Of a stretch of 53,975 nt of DNA, positions 1-46,910 are shown piece by piece. The notes under the pieces were generated by a model. That model saw only the letters and a program-made list of their open reading frames with translations. It did not search any database and was not told where the DNA came from. The DNA is from Streptantibioticus silvisoli (lineage in GTDB: Bacteria > Actinomycetota > Actinomycetes > Streptomycetales > Streptomycetaceae). The stretch covers positions 1-53,975 of the forward strand of contig NZ_JAAGKO020000057.1 of the NCBI RefSeq assembly GCF_027947535.2. The letters are read 5' to 3'. Positions within the stretch are counted from its first letter, which is position 1, and each line of letters begins with the position of its first letter. Position numbers and translations under genes: made by a program.

Positions 1-1920
1 CACATGCGCCGCCGCCACCTCACCGATCGAATGACCCAGCAAGAAGTCCGGCGTCACACCCCACGACTCCACCAACCGGAACAACGCCACCTCAAGCGCG
101 AACAACCCCGCCTGCGTATAAGCCGTCTGATCCAACAGCTCCGCGTCGCCGAACATCACCTCAAGCAACGGACGGTCCAACTCCCCGTCCAACCGCGCAC
201 ACACCGCGTCCAACGCATCCGCGAACACCGGGAACGCCGCATACAACCCGGCACCCATCCCCACCCGCTGCGCACCCTGACCCGTGAACAGGAACGCCGT
301 ACGGCCCGGGGTCGCCGTGCCGCGTATGACGCCCGTGCCGGTCTCGCCGTTCGCCAACCGGCTCAGGCCGACGGGCAGTTCGGTGCCGGTCCCGAGCACC
401 ACCGCGCGGTGTTCCAGCGCCGCACGACCGGTCGCCAACGCGTACGCGACGTCGAGCGGCCGCGACGCGACATCGGCCGCCACGTCGGCCCCCGCACCCG
501 CGAGCGCGTCCACGGACGCGTCAACGAGCGCGCCCAACCGCTCCGCCTGCGCGCGCAAAGCCGCGTCCGACTTCGCCGACAGCACCCACGGAAGGGTGGT
601 GAGCGTGGCGGAGGGGACGGGGGAAGTGGGTTCGCCGTTCGCGGCGGCCGGGGCCGGTGCGGGGGTCGCCTCTTCCAGGATGGTGTGCACGTTGGTGCCG
701 CTGATGCCGAAGGAGGAGACGCCAGCGCGGCGCGGGCGGGCGTCGGCGTGCCACGGCGCGTTCTCGGTCAGCAGGGCGACGTCGCCGGAGGTCCAGTCGA
801 CGTGGGGGGTCGGTGCGTCCACGTGCAGGGTCTTCGGCAGGACGCCGTGCCGCATGGCCATCACCATCTTGATCACGCCGGCGAGGCCGGACGTGGCCTG
901 GGTGTGGCCGATGTTGGACTTCAGCGAGCCGAGGCGCAGCGGCCGGTCGGCCGGGTGGCTCTGCCCGTAGGTGGCGAGGAGGGCCTGGGCCTCGATGGGG
1001 TCGCCCAGCCGGGTGCCGGTGCCGTGGCCCTCCACGACGTCGATGTCGGCGGGGGTGAGGCCGGCGTTTGCCAGTGCTCGCCGGATGACGCGTTGCTGGG
1101 AGGGGCCGTTCGGCGCGGTGAGGCCGTTGGAGGCGCCGTCGGAGTTCATCGCCGAGCCGCGGACGACGGCCAGGACGTCGTGTCCGTTGAGCCGGGCCCG
1201 GGAGAGGCGTTCGACGAGGACGACGGCGACGCCCTCCGACCAGCCGGTTCCGTCGGCCGCGGCGGCGAAGGGCTTGCAGCGGCCGTCGCCGGCCAGGCCG
1301 CCCTGCTTGCTGAACTCGGCGAACGCGGCGGGGGTGGACAGTACGGCGACGCCGCCGACGAGGGCCATCGTGCATTCGCCGTTGCGCAGGGCCTGGGCGG
1401 CCAGGTGCAGTGCCACCAGGGAGGAGGAGCACGCGGTGTCCACGGTGACCGCCGGGCCTTCGAGGCCGAAGGTGTAGGCGACCCGGCCCGAGATGACGCT
1501 GTTGGCGCTGCCGGTGAGGAGGTGTCCTTCGACGGCTTCGGGGAGCACCACCGCGGTGCCGTAGCCGTTGTTGGAGGCGCCGATGAAGACACCGGTCTGG
1601 TCGCCGCGTACGGAGCGCGGGTCGATGCCGCCGCGTTCGAAGGCTTCCCAGCAGCTTTCCAGCAGTACGCGCTGTTGCGGGTCCATGGCCAGCGCCTCGC
1701 GCGGCGAGATCCCGAAGAGTTCGGCGTCGAACTCGGTGGCGTGGTCGAGGAATCCGCCGGCCGTCGCGTAGGAGAAGCCGGCCTCGGACAGGTCCCAGCC
1801 GCGGTCGGTCGGGAAGGGTGAGATGCCTTCGCCGCCGGATTCGACGAGCCGCCAGAGTTCGTCGGGGTTCCGCACACCGCCGGGCAGGCGGCAGCTCATC
1901 GCGACGATGGCGATCGGCTC
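1..1920 (-). other. PKS module 9 (partial): KS and N-terminal half of AT
   Basis: KS about 1920-680 begins [15 protein letters not shown] and has [10 protein letters not shown]. The first catalytic His lies in VEGHGTGT, where most KSs of this locus read VEAHGTGT. The AT starts near 310 with [15 protein letters not shown] and reaches the nucleophile motif [12 protein letters not shown] at the window edge. The specificity motif (HAFH or YASH) and any reductive domains lie outside, so the chemistry of this module cannot be read here. Confidence 0.93.
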
Positions 1921-4900
1921 GTCGGCGGCGATCGGGCCGGGGTGGCGCTGTTCGCCGTCGGCCGGGTCGTCGGTCAGCAGGGCGACCAGGCGTTCGGCCA
2001 GTGCTGACACGTTCGGGTGGTCGAACGCGAGGGTGGTGGGCAGGGACAGTCCGGTCGCGGCGACCAGGCGGTTGCGCAGTTCGACGGCGGTCAGCGAGTC
2101 GAAGCCGAGGTCGGCGAAGGGGGTCCACGGCTCGATCGCCCGCGGGTCCGGGTGGCCGAGCACGGTCGCCATGGTGTCCCGTACCTGGTCGAGCAGGTGG
2201 CGGGTGCGTTCGGCAGGTGTCAACGCGGCCAGCCGGGCGCGGAGTTGGGAGCCGGCCGCGTCGGACGCCGCGGTCGTGCCGTCCGTGTCCGCGGGGCCGG
2301 CCTCGGGCAGTTCGGCGAACAGCGCGCTCGGGCGGGTGGCGGTGAACGTCGCGCCGAACCGGTCCCATGCCACGTCGGCGACGGTTCGGCAGGGGTCGTC
2401 GGTTCCGGCGAGCCGGCCGAGCGCGTCGACGGCGAGCTGTGGCGGCAGGGCGCGAAGTCCCCTGCGGCGCAGGTAGTCGGCGGCCTCGTCGCCGGCGGCC
2501 ATCCCGGAGTCGGCCCACGGGCCCCAGGCGATCGAGGTCGCGGCGAGGCCACGGGCGGCGCGGTTGCGGGCGAGCGCGTCGAGGTGGGCGTTCGCGGCGG
2601 CGTAGGCGGCCTGGCCGGCGCTGCCCCACACCCCGGCGATCGAGGAGAACAGCACGAACGCGTCCAGGGCCAGGTCCGCGGTCAGCTCGTCGAGGGTCGT
2701 GGCGCCGACGGCCTTGGCGCGGAGCATCGCTGCCAGCTCTTCGGGGCGCAGCGCGTCGATTGCGCTGTCGGCGACGGTGCCGGCGGCGTGCACGACGGCG
2801 GTGAGGGGTTGTCCGGCGGGAATGGCGGCCAGTACGGCGGCCAGTGCCTCGCGGTCGGCCGCGTCGCAGGCGACCACGTCGGCGTCGGTGCCGTGGGCGG
2901 CCAGTTCGGCGACGAGTTCCGCCACACCGGGCGCGTCCGGGCCGCGGCGGCTGGTCAGCACCACGCGGGCGGCGCCGTGCTCGGCGGCCCAGCGCGCGAC
3001 GTGACCGCCGAGCGCACCCGTACCGCCGGTGATCAGCACGGTTCCGTTCGGCCGCCAGGCGGTGCCGCCGGTACGGTTGCCCGGCCTGGCGCGGACGAGT
3101 CGGCGGCCGAAGGCGCCGGAGCCGCGTACGGCGACCTGGTCCTCGCCGCTGGCGCCGGACAGCAGCGCCGCCACCCGGGTGGCCGCGCGCTCGTCCATGA
3201 CCTCGGGCAGGTCGATCAGACCGCCCCAGGACTGCGGGTACTCCAGCGCCGCCACCCGGCCGAGGCCCCACACCTGGGCCTGTTCGGCGGACACCGCGGC
3301 CTCGGACCGGCCGACCGATACCGCCCCGCGGGTGACGCACCACAGCCGGCCGCGCTGATCGGTGTCCCCCATCGCCTGGACCAGTGCGAGCGTCGGCAGC
3401 ACGCCGCCGGTGCCCAGCCCCAGCAGGGAGACGACGCCCGAGACCGGGCCGGCGGCGGCCAGTCGCTCCGCCAGCGCGGTGCGGTCGGCCGAGGCGTCGA
3501 CCGTCAGCTCCACCACGTCGACGCCGGCGCCCCGCAGCGCGCCGGCCACCGCGCCGTCGTCGCCGCCGTCCGCGGCCGAGACCACCAGCCAGCGGCCCGC
3601 GGCCACGCCCGCCACGCCCGGCAGCGGGGTCCAGGAGACCCGGTAGCACCAGCCGTCCACCACGGACTGTTCCTGCCGCCTGCGCCGCCAGGCGGACAGC
3701 GCGGGCACGACCGTGCTCAGCGGCGCGTCGCCCTCCAGGCCGAGGGTGCCGGCCAGCGCCGTCAGGTCCTCGGTGTCCACCGCTTCCCAGAACTCGGTGA
3801 ACGCACCGTCGCCGGTGACCGGTACGGTCGCCGCGGTGGCGCCGTCGATCCAGTACCGCTCGCGCTGGAAGGCGTACGTCGGCAACGCCACCCGGCGGCC
3901 GCCCCTGCCGTCGAACACCGCGGTCCAGTCGACCGGCGTGCCGTGCGCGTACGCCGTGGCGAGGGCGGTCGCGATGCTCCGCGCCTCGTCGTGGTCGGCG
4001 CGCAGGGCCGGTACGGCGGTGAAGTCGGCGCACTGCTGCGCCATCGCGCTCAGGACGCCGTCCGGTCCCAACTCGACCAGGGTGGTGACGCCTTGCTCGT
4101 GCAGCGTGCCGATGCCGTCCGCGAACCGCACCGCCTCGCGGACGTGCCGCACCCAGTAGGCAGGCGTACGGATCTCGTCCGGGTCGACCAGCCGCCCGGT
4201 CAGGTTGGACACGATCGGCAGCCGCGGCGCCTCGAACGCCAACTGCCCGATGGCGGAGGCGAATTCATCGAGCATCGCCTCCATGCGCGGCGAGTGGAAC
4301 GCGTGCGAAACGGCCAACCGCTTCACCCGCCGCCCCGCCTCCCGCCACACGGACTCCAACTCCGCGACGACGTCCTCATCACCCGAAACCACCACCGACG
4401 ACGGCCCGTTGACCGCCGCCACACTCACCTCAGGACGCTCCGCGATCTCCGCGACGACGTCCGCCTCAGCGGCCTCCACCGCCAGCATCGCGCCGCCCGC
4501 GGGCAACGCCTGCATCAACCGACCACGAGCGGCCACCAGCACACACGCGTCATCCAACGACAGCACACCCGCCACGTGCGCGGCAGCCACCTCACCGATC
4601 GAATGCCCCAGCAGGAAGTCCGGCCGCACACCCCACGACTCCAACAGCCGGAACAGGGCGACTTCGAGACCGAACAACGCCGCCTGCGTGTACACCGTTT
4701 GATCCAGCAACTCCGCGTCGCCGAACACCACGTCACGCACCGAACGGCCCAACTCGACGTCCAACCGCACGCACACCGCGTCCAACGCCTCCGCGAACAC
4801 CGGGAACGCCGCGTACAACTCAGCGCCCATGCCCACGCGTTGCGCACCCTGGCCGGTGAACAGGAAGGCGGTACGGCCGCCGGCGGAGCGGCCTTCGGTC

Positions 4901-7900
4901 AGGGAACGGTGCGCGCGGCCGGCGGCCAGCGCGGCCAGGGCTTCGGCGGTCTCGGCCGGGGTGCCGGCCACGACGGCGGCCCGGTGGTCGAACGTCTCCC
5001 GGGTGGTGGTCAGCGAGAAGCCGAGGTCCAGCGGGGTGGGCGGCTCGTCGTCGGTGACGACGGCGAGCAGTCGTTCCGCCTGCGCCCGCAGCGCGTCCGC
5101 GGAGCGCGCCGAGAGGGCCAGCGGGGGGACCCAGCCGGTGGGCGGGCGCTGCGCCGGCCGCTCGATCCGTTCGGTGCCGGGCTGTTCCAGGATGGTGTGT
5201 ACGTTGGTGCCGCTGACCCCGAAGGACGAGACCGCGGCCCGGCGGGGCGTGCCGGCGCTCGGCCACGGCCGGTTGCCGGTGAGCAGTTCGACCGCGCCGG
5301 AGGCCCAGTCCACGTGCGGGGAGGGCTCGTCGGCGTGCAGGGTCGCGGGCAGTACCTCGTGCCGCAGTGCCATGACCATCTTGATCACGCCGGCCACGCC
5401 GGCGGCGGACTGGGTGTGCCCGATGTTGGACTTGACCGATCCCAGCCACAGCGGGCGGTCGGCGGGGCGGTCCTGTCCGTAGGTGGCCAGCAGGGCCTGC
5501 GCCTCGATGGGGTCGCCCAGTGCGGTTCCGGTGCCGTGGGCCTCCACCACGTCGACGTCCGAGGCGGACAGGCCGGCGCCGGCGAGCGCCTGGCGGATCA
5601 CCCGTTGCTGCGAGGGGCCGTTCGGTGCCGTCAGGCCGTTGGAGGCGCCGTCCTGGTTGACCGCGCTGCCGCGCACGACGGCCAGCACCTCGTGGCCGAG
5701 GCGGCGGGCGTCGGAGAGCCGTTCGACGACGAGGACGCCGGCGCCCTCGGCCCAGCCGGTACCGTCCGCGGTGGCCGAGAAGGGCTTGCAGCGGCCGTCG
5801 GCCGCCACGCCCTTCTGCCGGCTGAACTCGGTGAAGATCCCCGGGGTCGCCATGACGGTCGCGCCGCCGACCAGTGCCATCCGGCACTCGTCGTTGCGCA
5901 GTGCCTGCATGGCCAGGTGCAACGCCACCAGCGAGGACGAGCAGGCGGTGTCCACCGACACCGCCGGGCCCTCGAATCCGAAGGTGTACGCGATGCGGCC
6001 GGACGCCACGCTGGTCAGCGTGCCGGTCAGCGAGAGCCCTTCGACCTCGGGCCGGGGCGGTGCGCCGATCGCGTACAGGGAGCTGGCGACGCCCATGAAG
6101 ACGCCGACCTGTTCGCCGCGCAGCGACAGCGGTGCGATGCCGGCGCGTTCCAGGGCCTCCCAGGAGCTTTCCAGCAGCATGCGTTGCTGCGGGTCCATGG
6201 CCAGCGCCTCGCGCGGCGAGATGCCGAACAGCGCCGCGTCGAACTGGTCGGCGTCGTACACGAACCCGCCGTGCCGGGCGGCGGAGGTGCCGGGGCGTTC
6301 CGGGTCGGTGTCGAACAGCGCGCCGAGGTCCCAGCCGCGGTCGGTCGGGAAGGCGCTGATGGCGTCGGAGCCGGAGGTCACCAGGCGCCACAGGTCCTCC
6401 GGCGAGGTGACGCCGCCGGGGAACCGGCAGCCCATGCCGACGATGACCACCGGGTCGTCCGCCACGGGGGCGGCGGAGCGGGCTGGTGTCGCCCGTGCGG
6501 TCCCGCCGCCCACGAGGTCGGTGCGCAGGCGTTCGACGAGTGCGCGGGGGCTCGGGTGGTCGAACACCAGTGTGGCGGGCAGGCGCAGGCCGGAGACGGC
6601 GTTGATCCGGTTGCGCAGCTCGACGGCGGTGAGCGAGTCGAAGCCGAGTTCCTTGAACGCCCGTCCCGGTTCGACGGCGTCGGCCGATCCGTGGCCCAGG
6701 ACGGCGGCGACCTCGCCCAGCACGAGGCCGGTCAGCAGGCGTTCCTGGTCCGCCTGCGGCAGGCCGGCCAGCCGGTCGGCCAGCGCGTCCGGCCGGCCGG
6801 CGACCGCGCGCCGAACGCGGGGGCGCACCAGGCCGCGCAGCAGGGCCGGTACGGCGTTGTCGCCGATCCGGGCCCGCAGGCGCGCGAGGTCCAGCTTCAT
6901 GGGCAGCAGGTGGGCGAGGCCGGTGGCGAGGGCGGCGTCGAACAGGTCCAGTCCCTCGGCGTCGGACAGCGCGCTCCCGCCGGCCTGCGCGCGCGCCAGG
7001 TCGACGTCCGACAGGTGTCCGCTGACGGCGCTGTCGCGCTCCCACAGGGCCCAGGCGAGTGACACGCCGGCGAGGCCGTCGGCCTGCCGCTGCTGCGCGA
7101 GCGCGTCCAGCACCGCGTTCGCGGTGGCGTAGTTCGCCTGTCCGGGCGAGCCGAAGGTCGCCGACACGGACGAATACATCACGAACATGGCCAGGTCGAG
7201 GTGGCTCGTCAGTTCGTGCAGATGGCGTGCCGCGTCCGCCTTGGGGGCCAGGACCGCGTCCATCCGCTCCGGTGTCATGGATTCCACGACGCCGTCGTCC
7301 ACCACGCCCGCGGCGTGCACGACACCGGTCAGCGGATGCTCCACCGGTATCGCCGCCAACACCCCGGCCAACGCGGCCCGATCGGCCACGTCGCACGCCA
7401 CGACGCTTGCATCGGCGCCGAGTTCGGCCAGGTCCGCGACCAGTTCGGCGGCGCCGGGCGCATCCCCGCCCCGCCGGGACAGCAGCACCAAGTGCCGCAC
7501 CCCGTAAGCCGATACAAGGTGCCGGGCGACGAGCGCGCCGAGCGCGCCCGTACCGCCGGTGATCAGCACGGTGCCCTGCGGGTCCAGCTGCCGCGGCATG
7601 ACCAGCACGTTCTTGCCGATGTGCCGGCCCGAGCTCATCAACCGGAAGGCGCCCACCACGTCCCGTACGTCCCATGCGCGCACCGGCGGAAGGTCCAGGA
7701 CGCCGTCCTCGAACAATCCCAGCACCGACCGCAGGATCTCCCGCAGCCGGTCGAGACCGGCGTCGAACAGGTCGAAGGCCCGGTACACCGCCGGGGCGAA
7801 CGCCTCGGGGCTGCGGACGTCCGCCTTGCCCATCTCGACGAACCGGCCGCCGTCGGCCAGCAACCGCGCCGACGCGTCGACGAAGTCACCGGCGAGCGCA

Positions 7901-10900
7901 TTCAGCACCACGTCCACGCCACGGCCGTCCGACGCCGCCCGGAAGGCGTCCTCGAACCCGAGATCGCGTGAGGAGGCGATCCGCTCCGCGCAGACCCCCA
8001 GTTCACGCACCACCGGCCACTTCGGCTCACTGGCCGTCGCGTAGACCTCCGCACCCGCCCACCGGGCGAGTTGTACGGCCGCCATCCCCACACCGCCGGC
8101 GGCCGCGTGCACCAGCACGGACTGGCCGGCCGCCAGGCCGCCCAGGTCGAACAGCCCGTAGAAGGCCGTCATGAACGCCATCGGCACCGACGCCGCCCGC
8201 ACGAACGACCAGTCGTCGGGCATCCGCGCCAGCAGACGCGCGTCCGTCACCGCCTGCGGACCGAACCCGCCCGCGAACAGGCCGAAGACCCGGTCGCCCA
8301 CCGCCAGGTCGGTGACGCCGGCGCCGATCTCCAGCACGACACCGGCGCCCTCCGCACCCATGAGCCCGGGTTCCGGGTAGGTTCCCAGGCTCAGCAGCAC
8401 GTCGCGGAAGTTCACCCCGGCGGCGCGCATCGCGACCCGGACCTCACCGGCGGCCGGGCCGGCGCCGGGGCAGGGCACGGGGGCGACCTCTTCGAGCATG
8501 CCGCGCTCGGACGGCTCCAGCCGCCAGGACTCCGCCGGAACGGTCAGCACCGGCATCGAGGAGATCCGCGCCAGCCGCGGCACCCACGCCACGCCGCCGC
8601 GTACCGCGACCTGCGGCTCACCCGAGGCCAGTACCGCGCCGAGTACGCCTTCGTCCGGTTCGGTGTCGGCGTCCAGCAGCACCAGGCGGTCGGGGTGTTC
8701 CGACTGGGCCGACCGCGCCAGACCCCACACACCGGCCGCCGCCAGGTCGGTCGGCACCGCGCCGTCGCCGACACCGACGGCGCCGCGCGTCACCAGCACC
8801 AGCCGGCCGGTCCGTTCCCCGGCCAGCCACCGGCGCACGGTGTCCAGCACCCGCCCGGCGACCTCTGCCACGCCGCCGTCCGGAACGCGCACCGCGAGGT
8901 CGCCGTCCGCGTCCGCCCGGGCGACCTCGTCCAGCGCGCCCAGCGCGGGCCCGGGGGCGGCTTCGAGCGTCGCCCGGGACCACGTCAGGCCGAACAGCGC
9001 GTCGGCCGCAGCCGCGCCCGGTCCGCGCAGGCTGTCCGCCGTCCGCAGCACCAGGGAGTCCACGGACACCACGGCACCGCCGGTGGCGTCGAACGCCCGC
9101 ACCCGCACGGCGTCGCCGCTGATCCGTGACAGCCGCACGCGCAACGTCGAGGCCCCGGCGGCGAACAGCGACACGCCCGTCCAGCTGAACGGCAGACCCG
9201 CCTCGCCGATCAGGCCGGTGCCGTGCAGGGCGGCGTCCAGCAGGGCCGGGTGCAGGCCGTGCAGGGCGGCGTCGCGCCGGGCGCCCTGCGGCAGCTCCAC
9301 CTCGGCGCACAGGTCGCCGTCCACCCGCCAGGCGGACCGCAGCCCCTGGAAGACCGGCCCGTAGCGGTAGCCGGCCCGGGCGGCGCGGTCGTAGAAGCCG
9401 GTCAGGTCGACGGGCTCGGCGCCGGCGGGCGGCCAGGCGGTGAGGTCGAGGCGTTCGGGCGCGGTGTCCTCGTCGGTGAGCAGCCCGGCGGCGTTGCGCA
9501 GCCAGCCGGAGTCCTCGCCGTCGGGGCGGGAGTAGATCTCCACCGTCCTGGCACCGCTGTCCGCGGCCGCGCCGACGCTGACCTGGATCTGCGTGGCGCC
9601 GCGTTCGGGCAGCACCAGCGGCGCCTCCAGCGTCAGGTCCTCAAGACGCGTGCAGCCGACCTGCTCGCCGGCCCGCAACGCCAGTTCCACGAAGGCCGTG
9701 CCGGGCAGCAGCACCCGGTCGGTCACCACGTGGTCGGCCAGCCACGGGTGCGTGCCGGTCGAGAGCCGCCCGGTCAGCAGGACGCCGTCGCCGGAGGCCA
9801 GCGAGACCGCGGCGCCCAGCAGCGGGTGGTCGGCGGCGCCGAGTCCCACCGAGGCCATGTCACCGGAGAAGACACGGGCGTCCGGCCAGTACGACCGGGG
9901 TTCGAACGCGTACGTGGGCAGGTCGATCCGCCGGCCGCCGGCCGGTCGCAGCAGGGCGGGCCAGTCGATCCGTACCCCGTGGGCATGGGCGCGGGCCAGC
10001 GCCTCGCACAGGGTGTCGGTCTCGGCGCGGCCGTCGCGCAGGGCGGCGATCAGGCCGGTGCGCCCGGCGTCGTCGAGGCAGAGCTGTGCCATGGCGGTCA
10101 GCACGCCGTCCGGGCCCAGCTCGACGAACCGGGTCGCCCCCTTGGCGGTCAGCGTGGCGACACCGTCGGCGAACCGCACCGCCTGGCGCACGTGCCGGAC
10201 CCAATAGCCCGGTGTGCGGATCTCCGCCGGATCGGCCACTTCACCGGTGACGTTGGAGACGATCGGTATGCGCGGGGCCTCGAAGGTCAACCGCCCTGCC
10301 ACGGCGGCGAATTCGTCGAGCATCGCCGTCATGCGGGGTGAGTGGAAGGCGTGCGAGACGGTCAGCCGCTTCACCCGGCGACCCGCCGCACGCCAGGCGG
10401 TCTCCAGTTCCGCGACGACCTCCTCGTCACCGGAGACCACCACGGCCGACGGCCCGTTGACCGCCGCGACGTCGACCTCGGGGCGCTCGGCGATCTCCGC
10501 GGCGATCTCGGCCTCGGCCGCCTCCACCGCGAGCATGGCTCCGCCGGCGGGCAGCGCCTGCATCAACCGGCCGCGCGCGGCGACCAGTACGCACGCGTCG
10601 TCCAGCGACAGCACGCCGGCCACGTGGGCGGCCGTCAACTCACCGATGGAGTGGCCCAGCAGGAAGTCCGGCGTGACACCCCACGACTCCCACAGCCGGA
10701 ACAACGCCACTTCGAGCGCGAACAACGCCGCCTGCGTGAACACCGTCCGGTTCAGCAACTCGGCGTCGCCGAACATGACATCGCGCAGCGGACGGTCCAA
10801 CTCCCCGTCCAGCCGCGCGCACACCGCGTCCAGTGCCTGCGCGAACACCGGGAACGCCGCGTACAACTCGGCGCCCATGCCCACGCGTTGCGCGCCCTGG

Positions 10901-12609
10901 CCGGTGAACAGGAAGGCCGTTCGGCCCGGCGACGACGTTCCGGTGACGGCGCCGGGCACGCTTTCGCCGCGGGCGACGGCGGCGAGGCGGGCGAGGGCGG
11001 CGTCGCGGTCGGGCGCCCACACCACGGCGCGGCGTTCCAGGGTGGCCCGGGTGGTGGCGAGGGAGAAGGCGGTGTCGGCGAGGTCGGGCCGGGCGGGGTC
11101 CGACAGGAAGGAGCGCAGCCGGTCCGCCTGACCGCGCAGGCTCTCCTCGGAGCGGGCCGACAGCAGCAGCGGCACGGGCGAGGGCTGCCCGGCGGCCGGG
11201 GCGGCGTCGGTGGCGGGTTCGGGTTCCGGGGCCTGTTCGAGGATGACGTGCGCGTTGGTGCCGCTGACGCCGAAGGAGGAGACGCCCGCCCGGCGCGGGG
11301 TGTCGGTCCCGGTCCAGGGCCGGCCCTCGGTGAGCAGCCGCACGGTGTCGGCCGACCAGTCCACGTGCGGCGAGGGCTCGTCGGCGTGCAGGGTCGCGGG
11401 CAGTTCGCCGTGGCGCAGGGCCATGACCATCTTGATGACGCCGGCCACGCCCGCCGCGGCCTGGGTGTGCCCGATGTTGGACTTGACCGAGCCCAGCCAC
11501 AGGGGCCGGTCGGCGGGGCGGTCCTGGCCGTAGACGGCGAGCAGCGCCTGCGCCTCGATCGGGTCGCCGAGGGTGGTGCCGGTGCCGTGGGCCTCGACGG
11601 CGTCGATGTCGGCAGGGGTGAGTCCGGCGCCGGCCAACGCCTGCCGGATGACGCGCTGTTGGGAGGGGCCGTTGGGCGCGGTGAGTCCGTTGGAGGCGCC
11701 GTCCTGGTTGACCGCGGAGCCGCGCACCACCGCCAGCACCGGGTGTCCGTTGCGGCGGGCCTCGGACAGCCGCTCGACCAGCAGGACGCCGACGCCCTCG
11801 CCCCAGCCGGTGCCGTCGGCGCCCGCGCCGAACGCCTTGCAGCGGCCGTCGGGGGCCAGGCCGCGCTGCCGGCTGAACTCCACGAACGCGGTGGGCGTCG
11901 CCATCACGGTCGCGCCGCTGACCAGGGCAAGGCCGCACTCGTCCTTGCGCAGGGACTGCATGGCCAGGTGCAGGGCGACGAGCGAGGAGGAGCAGGCGGT
12001 GTCGACCGTGACCGCGGGGCCTTCGAGGCCGAAGGAGTAGGAGACGCGGCCGGACATGACGCTGGCGGCGCTGCCGGTGGCGAGGTAGCCGTCGGAGACG
12101 TCGGGGTTGCCGAACATCAAGGTGGCGTAGTCCTGGCCGTTGGTGCCGGCGAAGACCCCGGTGCGGCTGCCGCGCAGCGACGTCGGGTCGATACCGGCGC
12201 GTTCGAACGCCTCCCAGCAGGTCTGGAGCAGCAGGCGCTGCTGCGGGTCCATGGCCAGTGCCTCGCGCGGCGAGATGTCGAACAGCGCCGCGTCGAAGTC
12301 GGCGGCGTCGGTGAGGAAGCCGCCCTCGCGTCCGTAGGAGGTGCCGCGCTTGTCGGGGTCGTCGTCGAAGAGGGTGGCGAGGTCCCAGCCGCGGTCGTCC
12401 GGGAAGCCGGTGATCGCGTCGGTGCCGTCGGACACCAGCCGCCACAGCGCCTCGGGCGTGCGGACGCCGCCGGGGAAGCGGCAGCTCATGCCGATGATCG
12501 CGATCGGCTCGGTGTCGTGCTCCTCGGCGTCGCGCAGGCGCTGGCGCACCTGGCGGAGCTCTCCGGTCATCCAGCGGAGGTGCTCGACCAGCTTCTCTTC
12601 ATTGGACAT
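1..12609 (-). CDS. modular type I polyketide synthase, extension modules 7, 8 and start of 9 (3' end outside window)
   Basis: A cytosolic assembly-line PKS that should accept the chain from the giant PKS encoded just upstream. The frame is open from the ATG at 12609 to base 1, about 4,203 visible residues. Domains in order (approximate residues): N-terminal docking helix 1-30, KS7 32-457, AT7 562-904, DH7 924-1204, ER7 1361-1667, KR7 1671-1911, ACP7 1951-2027; KS8 2049-2481, AT8 2581-2917, KR8 2924-3437, ACP8 3471-3541; KS9 3564-3977, AT9 from about 4100, cut by the window edge just after its GHSIG motif. All three KSs have DTACSSS. AT7 and AT8 have HAFHS, the malonyl-CoA signature. The ATG is preceded by GGGAGA seven bases upstream (12617-12622). 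The start [20 protein letters not shown] is a typical class-1 docking helix. The gene lies 60 nt after the giant PKS and is probably in the same operon. Confidence 0.97.
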   Translation of the reverse strand, partial: MSNEEKLVEHLRWMTGELRQVRQRLRDAEEHDTEPIAIIGMSCRFPGGVRTPEALWRLVSDGTDAITGFPDDRGWDLATLFDDDPDKRGTSYGREGGFLTDAADFDAALFDISPREALAMDPQQRLLLQTCWEAFERAGIDPTSLRGSRTGVFAGTNGQDYATLMFGNPDVSDGYLATGSAASVMSGRVSYSFGLEGPAVTVDTACSSSLVALHLAMQSLRKDECGLALVSGATVMATPTAFVEFSRQRGLAPDGRCKAFGAGADGTGWGEGVGVLLVERLSEARRNGHPVLAVVRGSAVNQDGASNGLTAPNGPSQQRVIRQALAGAGLTPADIDAVEAHGTGTTLGDPIEAQALLAVYGQDRPADRPLWLGSVKSNIGHTQAAAGVAGVIKMVMALRHGELPATLHADEPSPHVDWSADTVRLLTEGRPWTGTDTPRRAGVSSFGVSGTNAHVILEQAPEPEPATDAAPAAGQPSPVPLLLSARSEESLRGQADRLRSFLSDPARPDLADTAFSLATTRATLERRAVVWAPDRDAALARLAAVARGESVPGAVTGTSSPGRTAFLFTGQGAQRVGMGAELYAAFPVFAQALDAVCARLDGELDRPLRDVMFGDAELLNRTVFTQAALFALEVALFRLWESWGVTPDFLLGHSIGELTAAHVAGVLSLDDACVLVAARGRLMQALPAGGAMLAVEAAEAEIAAEIAERPEVDVAAVNGPSAVVVSGDEEVVAELETAWRAAGRRVKRLTVSHAFHSPRMTAMLDEFAAVAGRLTFEAPRIPIVSNVTGEVADPAEIRTPGYWVRHVRQAVRFADGVATLTAKGATRFVELGPDGVLTAMAQLCLDDAGRTGLIAALRDGRAETDTLCEALARAHAHGVRIDWPALLRPAGGRRIDLPTYAFEPRSYWPDARVFSGDMASVGLGAADHPLLGAAVSLASGDGVLLTGRLSTGTHPWLADHVVTDRVLLPGTAFVELALRAGEQVGCTRLEDLTLEAPLVLPERGATQIQVSVGAAADSGARTVEIYSRPDGEDSGWLRNAAGLLTDEDTAPERLDLTAWPPAGAEPVDLTGFYDRAARAGYRYGPVFQGLRSAWRVDGDLCAEVELPQGARRDAALHGLHPALLDAALHGTGLIGEAGLPFSWTGVSLFAAGASTLRVRLSRISGDAVRVRAFDATGGAVVSVDSLVLRTADSLRGPGAAAADALFGLTWSRATLEAAPGPALGALDEVARADADGDLAVRVPDGGVAEVAGRVLDTVRRWLAGERTGRLVLVTRGAVGVGDGAVPTDLAAAGVWGLARSAQSEHPDRLVLLDADTEPDEGVLGAVLASGEPQVAVRGGVAWVPRLARISSMPVLTVPAESWRLEPSERGMLEEVAPVPCPGAGPAAGEVRVAMRAAGVNFRDVLLSLGTYPEPGLMGAEGAGVVLEIGAGVTDLAVGDRVFGLFAGGFGPQAVTDARLLARMPDDWSFVRAASVPMAFMTAFYGLFDLGGLAAGQSVLVHAAAGGVGMAAVQLARWAGAEVYATASEPKWPVVRELGVCAERIASSRDLGFEDAFRAASDGRGVDVVLNALAGDFVDASARLLADGGRFVEMGKADVRSPEAFAPAVYRAFDLFDAGLDRLREILRSVLGLFEDGVLDLPPVRAWDVRDVVGAFRLMSSGRHIGKNVLVMPRQLDPQGTVLITGGTGALGALVARHLVSAYGVRHLVLLSRRGGDAPGAAELVADLAELGADASVVACDVADRAALAGVLAAIPVEHPLTGVVHAAGVVDDGVVESMTPERMDAVLAPKADAARHLHELTSHLDLAMFVMYSSVSATFGSPGQANYATANAVLDALAQQRQADGLAGVSLAWALWERDSAVSGHLSDVDLARAQAGGSALSDAEGLDLFDAALATGLAHLLPMKLDLARLRARIGDNAVPALLRGLVRPRVRRAVAGRPDALADRLAGLPQADQERLLTGLVLGEVAAVLGHGSADAVEPGRAFKELGFDSLTAVELRNRINAVSGLRLPATLVFDHPSPRALVERLRTDLVGGGTARATPARSAAPVADDPVVIVGMGCRFPGGVTSPEDLWRLVTSGSDAISAFPTDRGWDLGALFDTDPERPGTSAARHGGFVYDADQFDAALFGISPREALAMDPQQRMLLESSWEALERAGIAPLSLRGEQVGVFMGVASSLYAIGAPPRPEVEGLSLTGTLTSVASGRIAYTFGFEGPAVSVDTACSSSLVALHLAMQALRNDECRMALVGGATVMATPGIFTEFSRQKGVAADGRCKPFSATADGTGWAEGAGVLVVERLSDARRLGHEVLAVVRGSAVNQDGASNGLTAPNGPSQQRVIRQALAGAGLSASDVDVVEAHGTGTALGDPIEAQALLATYGQDRPADRPLWLGSVKSNIGHTQSAAGVAGVIKMVMALRHEVLPATLHADEPSPHVDWASGAVELLTGNRPWPSAGTPRRAAVSSFGVSGTNVHTILEQPGTERIERPAQRPPTGWVPPLALSARSADALRAQAERLLAVVTDDEPPTPLDLGFSLTTTRETFDHRAAVVAGTPAETAEALAALAAGRAHRSLTEGRSAGGRTAFLFTGQGAQRVGMGAELYAAFPVFAEALDAVCVRLDVELGRSVRDVVFGDAELLDQTVYTQAALFGLEVALFRLLESWGVRPDFLLGHSIGEVAAAHVAGVLSLDDACVLVAARGRLMQALPAGGAMLAVEAAEADVVAEIAERPEVSVAAVNGPSSVVVSGDEDVVAELESVWREAGRRVKRLAVSHAFHSPRMEAMLDEFASAIGQLAFEAPRLPIVSNLTGRLVDPDEIRTPAYWVRHVREAVRFADGIGTLHEQGVTTLVELGPDGVLSAMAQQCADFTAVPALRADHDEARSIATALATAYAHGTPVDWTAVFDGRGGRRVALPTYAFQRERYWIDGATAATVPVTGDGAFTEFWEAVDTEDLTALAGTLGLEGDAPLSTVVPALSAWRRRRQEQSVVDGWCYRVSWTPLPGVAGVAAGRWLVVSAADGGDDGAVAGALRGAGVDVVELTVDASADRTALAERLAAAGPVSGVVSLLGLGTGGVLPTLALVQAMGDTDQRGRLWCVTRGAVSVGRSEAAVSAEQAQVWGLGRVAALEYPQSWGGLIDLPEVMDERAATRVAALLSGASGEDQVAVRGSGAFGRRLVRARPGNRTGGTAWRPNGTVLITGGTGALGGHVARWAAEHGAARVVLTSRRGPDAPGVAELVAELAAHGTDADVVACDAADREALAAVLAAIPAGQPLTAVVHAAGTVADSAIDALRPEELAAMLRAKAVGATTLDELTADLALDAFVLFSSIAGVWGSAGQAAYAAANAHLDALARNRAARGLAATSIAWGPWADSGMAAGDEAADYLRRRGLRALPPQLAVDALGRLAGTDDPCRTVADVAWDRFGATFTATRPSALFAELPEAGPADTDGTTAASDAAGSQLRARLAALTPAERTRHLLDQVRDTMATVLGHPDPRAIEPWTPFADLGFDSLTAVELRNRLVAATGLSLPTTLAFDHPNVSALAERLVALLTDDPADGEQRHPGPIAADEPIAIVAMSCRLPGGVRNPDELWRLVESGGEGISPFPTDRGWDLSEAGFSYATAGGFLDHATEFDAELFGISPREALAMDPQQRVLLESCWEAFERGGIDPRSVRGDQTGVFIGASNNGYGTAVVLPEAVEGHLLTGSANSVISGRVAYTFGLEGPAVTVDTACSSSLVALHLAAQALRNGECTMALVGGVAVLSTPAAFAEFSKQGGLAGDGRCKPFAAAADGTGWSEGVAVVLVERLSRARLNGHDVLAVVRGSAMNSDGASNGLTAPNGPSQQRVIRRALANAGLTPADIDVVEGHGTGTRLGDPIEAQALLATYGQSHPADRPLRLGSLKSNIGHTQATSGLAGVIKMVMAMRHGVLPKTLHVDAPTPHVDWTSGDVALLTENAPWHADARPRRAGVSSFGISGTNVHTILEEATPAPAPAAANGEPTSPVPSATLTTLPWVLSAKSDAALRAQAERLGALVDASVDALAGAGADVAADVASRPLDVAYALATGRAALEHRAVVLGTGTELPVGLSRLANGETGTGVIRGTATPGRTAFLFTGQGAQRVGMGAGLYAAFPVFADALDAVCARLDGELDRPLLEVMFGDAELLDQTAYTQAGLFALEVALFRLVESWGVTPDFLLGHSIGEVAAAHV
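1925..6465 (-). other. PKS module 8: KS-AT(malonyl)-KR(A-type)-ACP
   Basis: A complete ketoreducing module without DH or ER, expected to leave a beta-hydroxyl. KS 6465-5170 has [12 protein letters not shown] 4870-3860 has HAFHS. Before the KR, about 3800-3645, is a helical stretch with [10 protein letters not shown] and [14 protein letters not shown]. It matches the dimerization element known from DH-less KR modules. The catalytic KR half has [12 protein letters not shown] is replaced (AGTVADSA), and [15 protein letters not shown] carries the A-type Trp and the catalytic Tyr. An L-configured hydroxyl is therefore predicted. ACP 2200-1990 has GFDSL. Confidence 0.92.
6480..12515 (-). other. PKS module 7: KS-AT(malonyl)-DH-ER-KR-ACP
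   Basis: A complete fully reducing extension module, expected to add malonate and reduce the beta-carbon to methylene. KS 12515-11240 has DTACSSS. AT 10925-9900 has GHSIGE and HAFHS. DH 9840-9000 has its catalytic His but reads [10 protein letters not shown], so the Gly of HxxxGxxxxP is Asp; LLDAALH retains the catalytic Asp. ER 8530-7610 has the nucleotide-binding motif [18 protein letters not shown] 7600-6880 has TGGTGALG, a VDD variant of the B-type LDD motif, and the catalytic Tyr in [11 protein letters not shown] 6760-6530 has GFDSL. AT7 has the same GHSIG/HAFH malonyl signature as the other extender ATs. Confidence 0.93.
12520..12609 (-). other. N-terminal docking helix of the module 7 PKS
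   Basis: The first 30 or so residues form a charged amphipathic helix ([20 protein letters not shown]) directly before the KS start motif [15 protein letters not shown]. This is the class-1 N-terminal docking element of actinobacterial PKSs. Its natural partner should be the C-terminal tail of the giant PKS encoded immediately upstream; the pairing is inferred from gene order and was not computed. Confidence 0.85.
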
Positions 12610-12669
12610 TCGACTGTCTCCCACCAAGGACCGTCTGTGTTCGCATTCCTGGTTCCGCTCGCATGACGG
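12610..12669 (-). promoter_or_regulatory. 60-nt intergenic linker with ribosome binding site
   Basis: A short gap between the stop of the giant PKS (TGA, 12670-12672) and the ATG of the next PKS. It contains GGGAGA at 12617-12622, seven bases before the start codon. No hairpin or promoter-like element stands out, which supports co-transcription of the two PKS genes. Confidence 0.7.
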
Positions 12670-46893
<34,224 letters not shown>

Positions 46894-46910
46894 GAAGGGC
46901 TCACATCTGC

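Noticed and set aside
521-4033. Minus-strand frame of 1,170 codons (similarly 4820-7675 and 10640-12445)
   Set aside because: Out of frame with the PKS, which shows continuous KS, AT, KR and ACP motifs over the same bases; products are Arg/Gly-rich without motifs.
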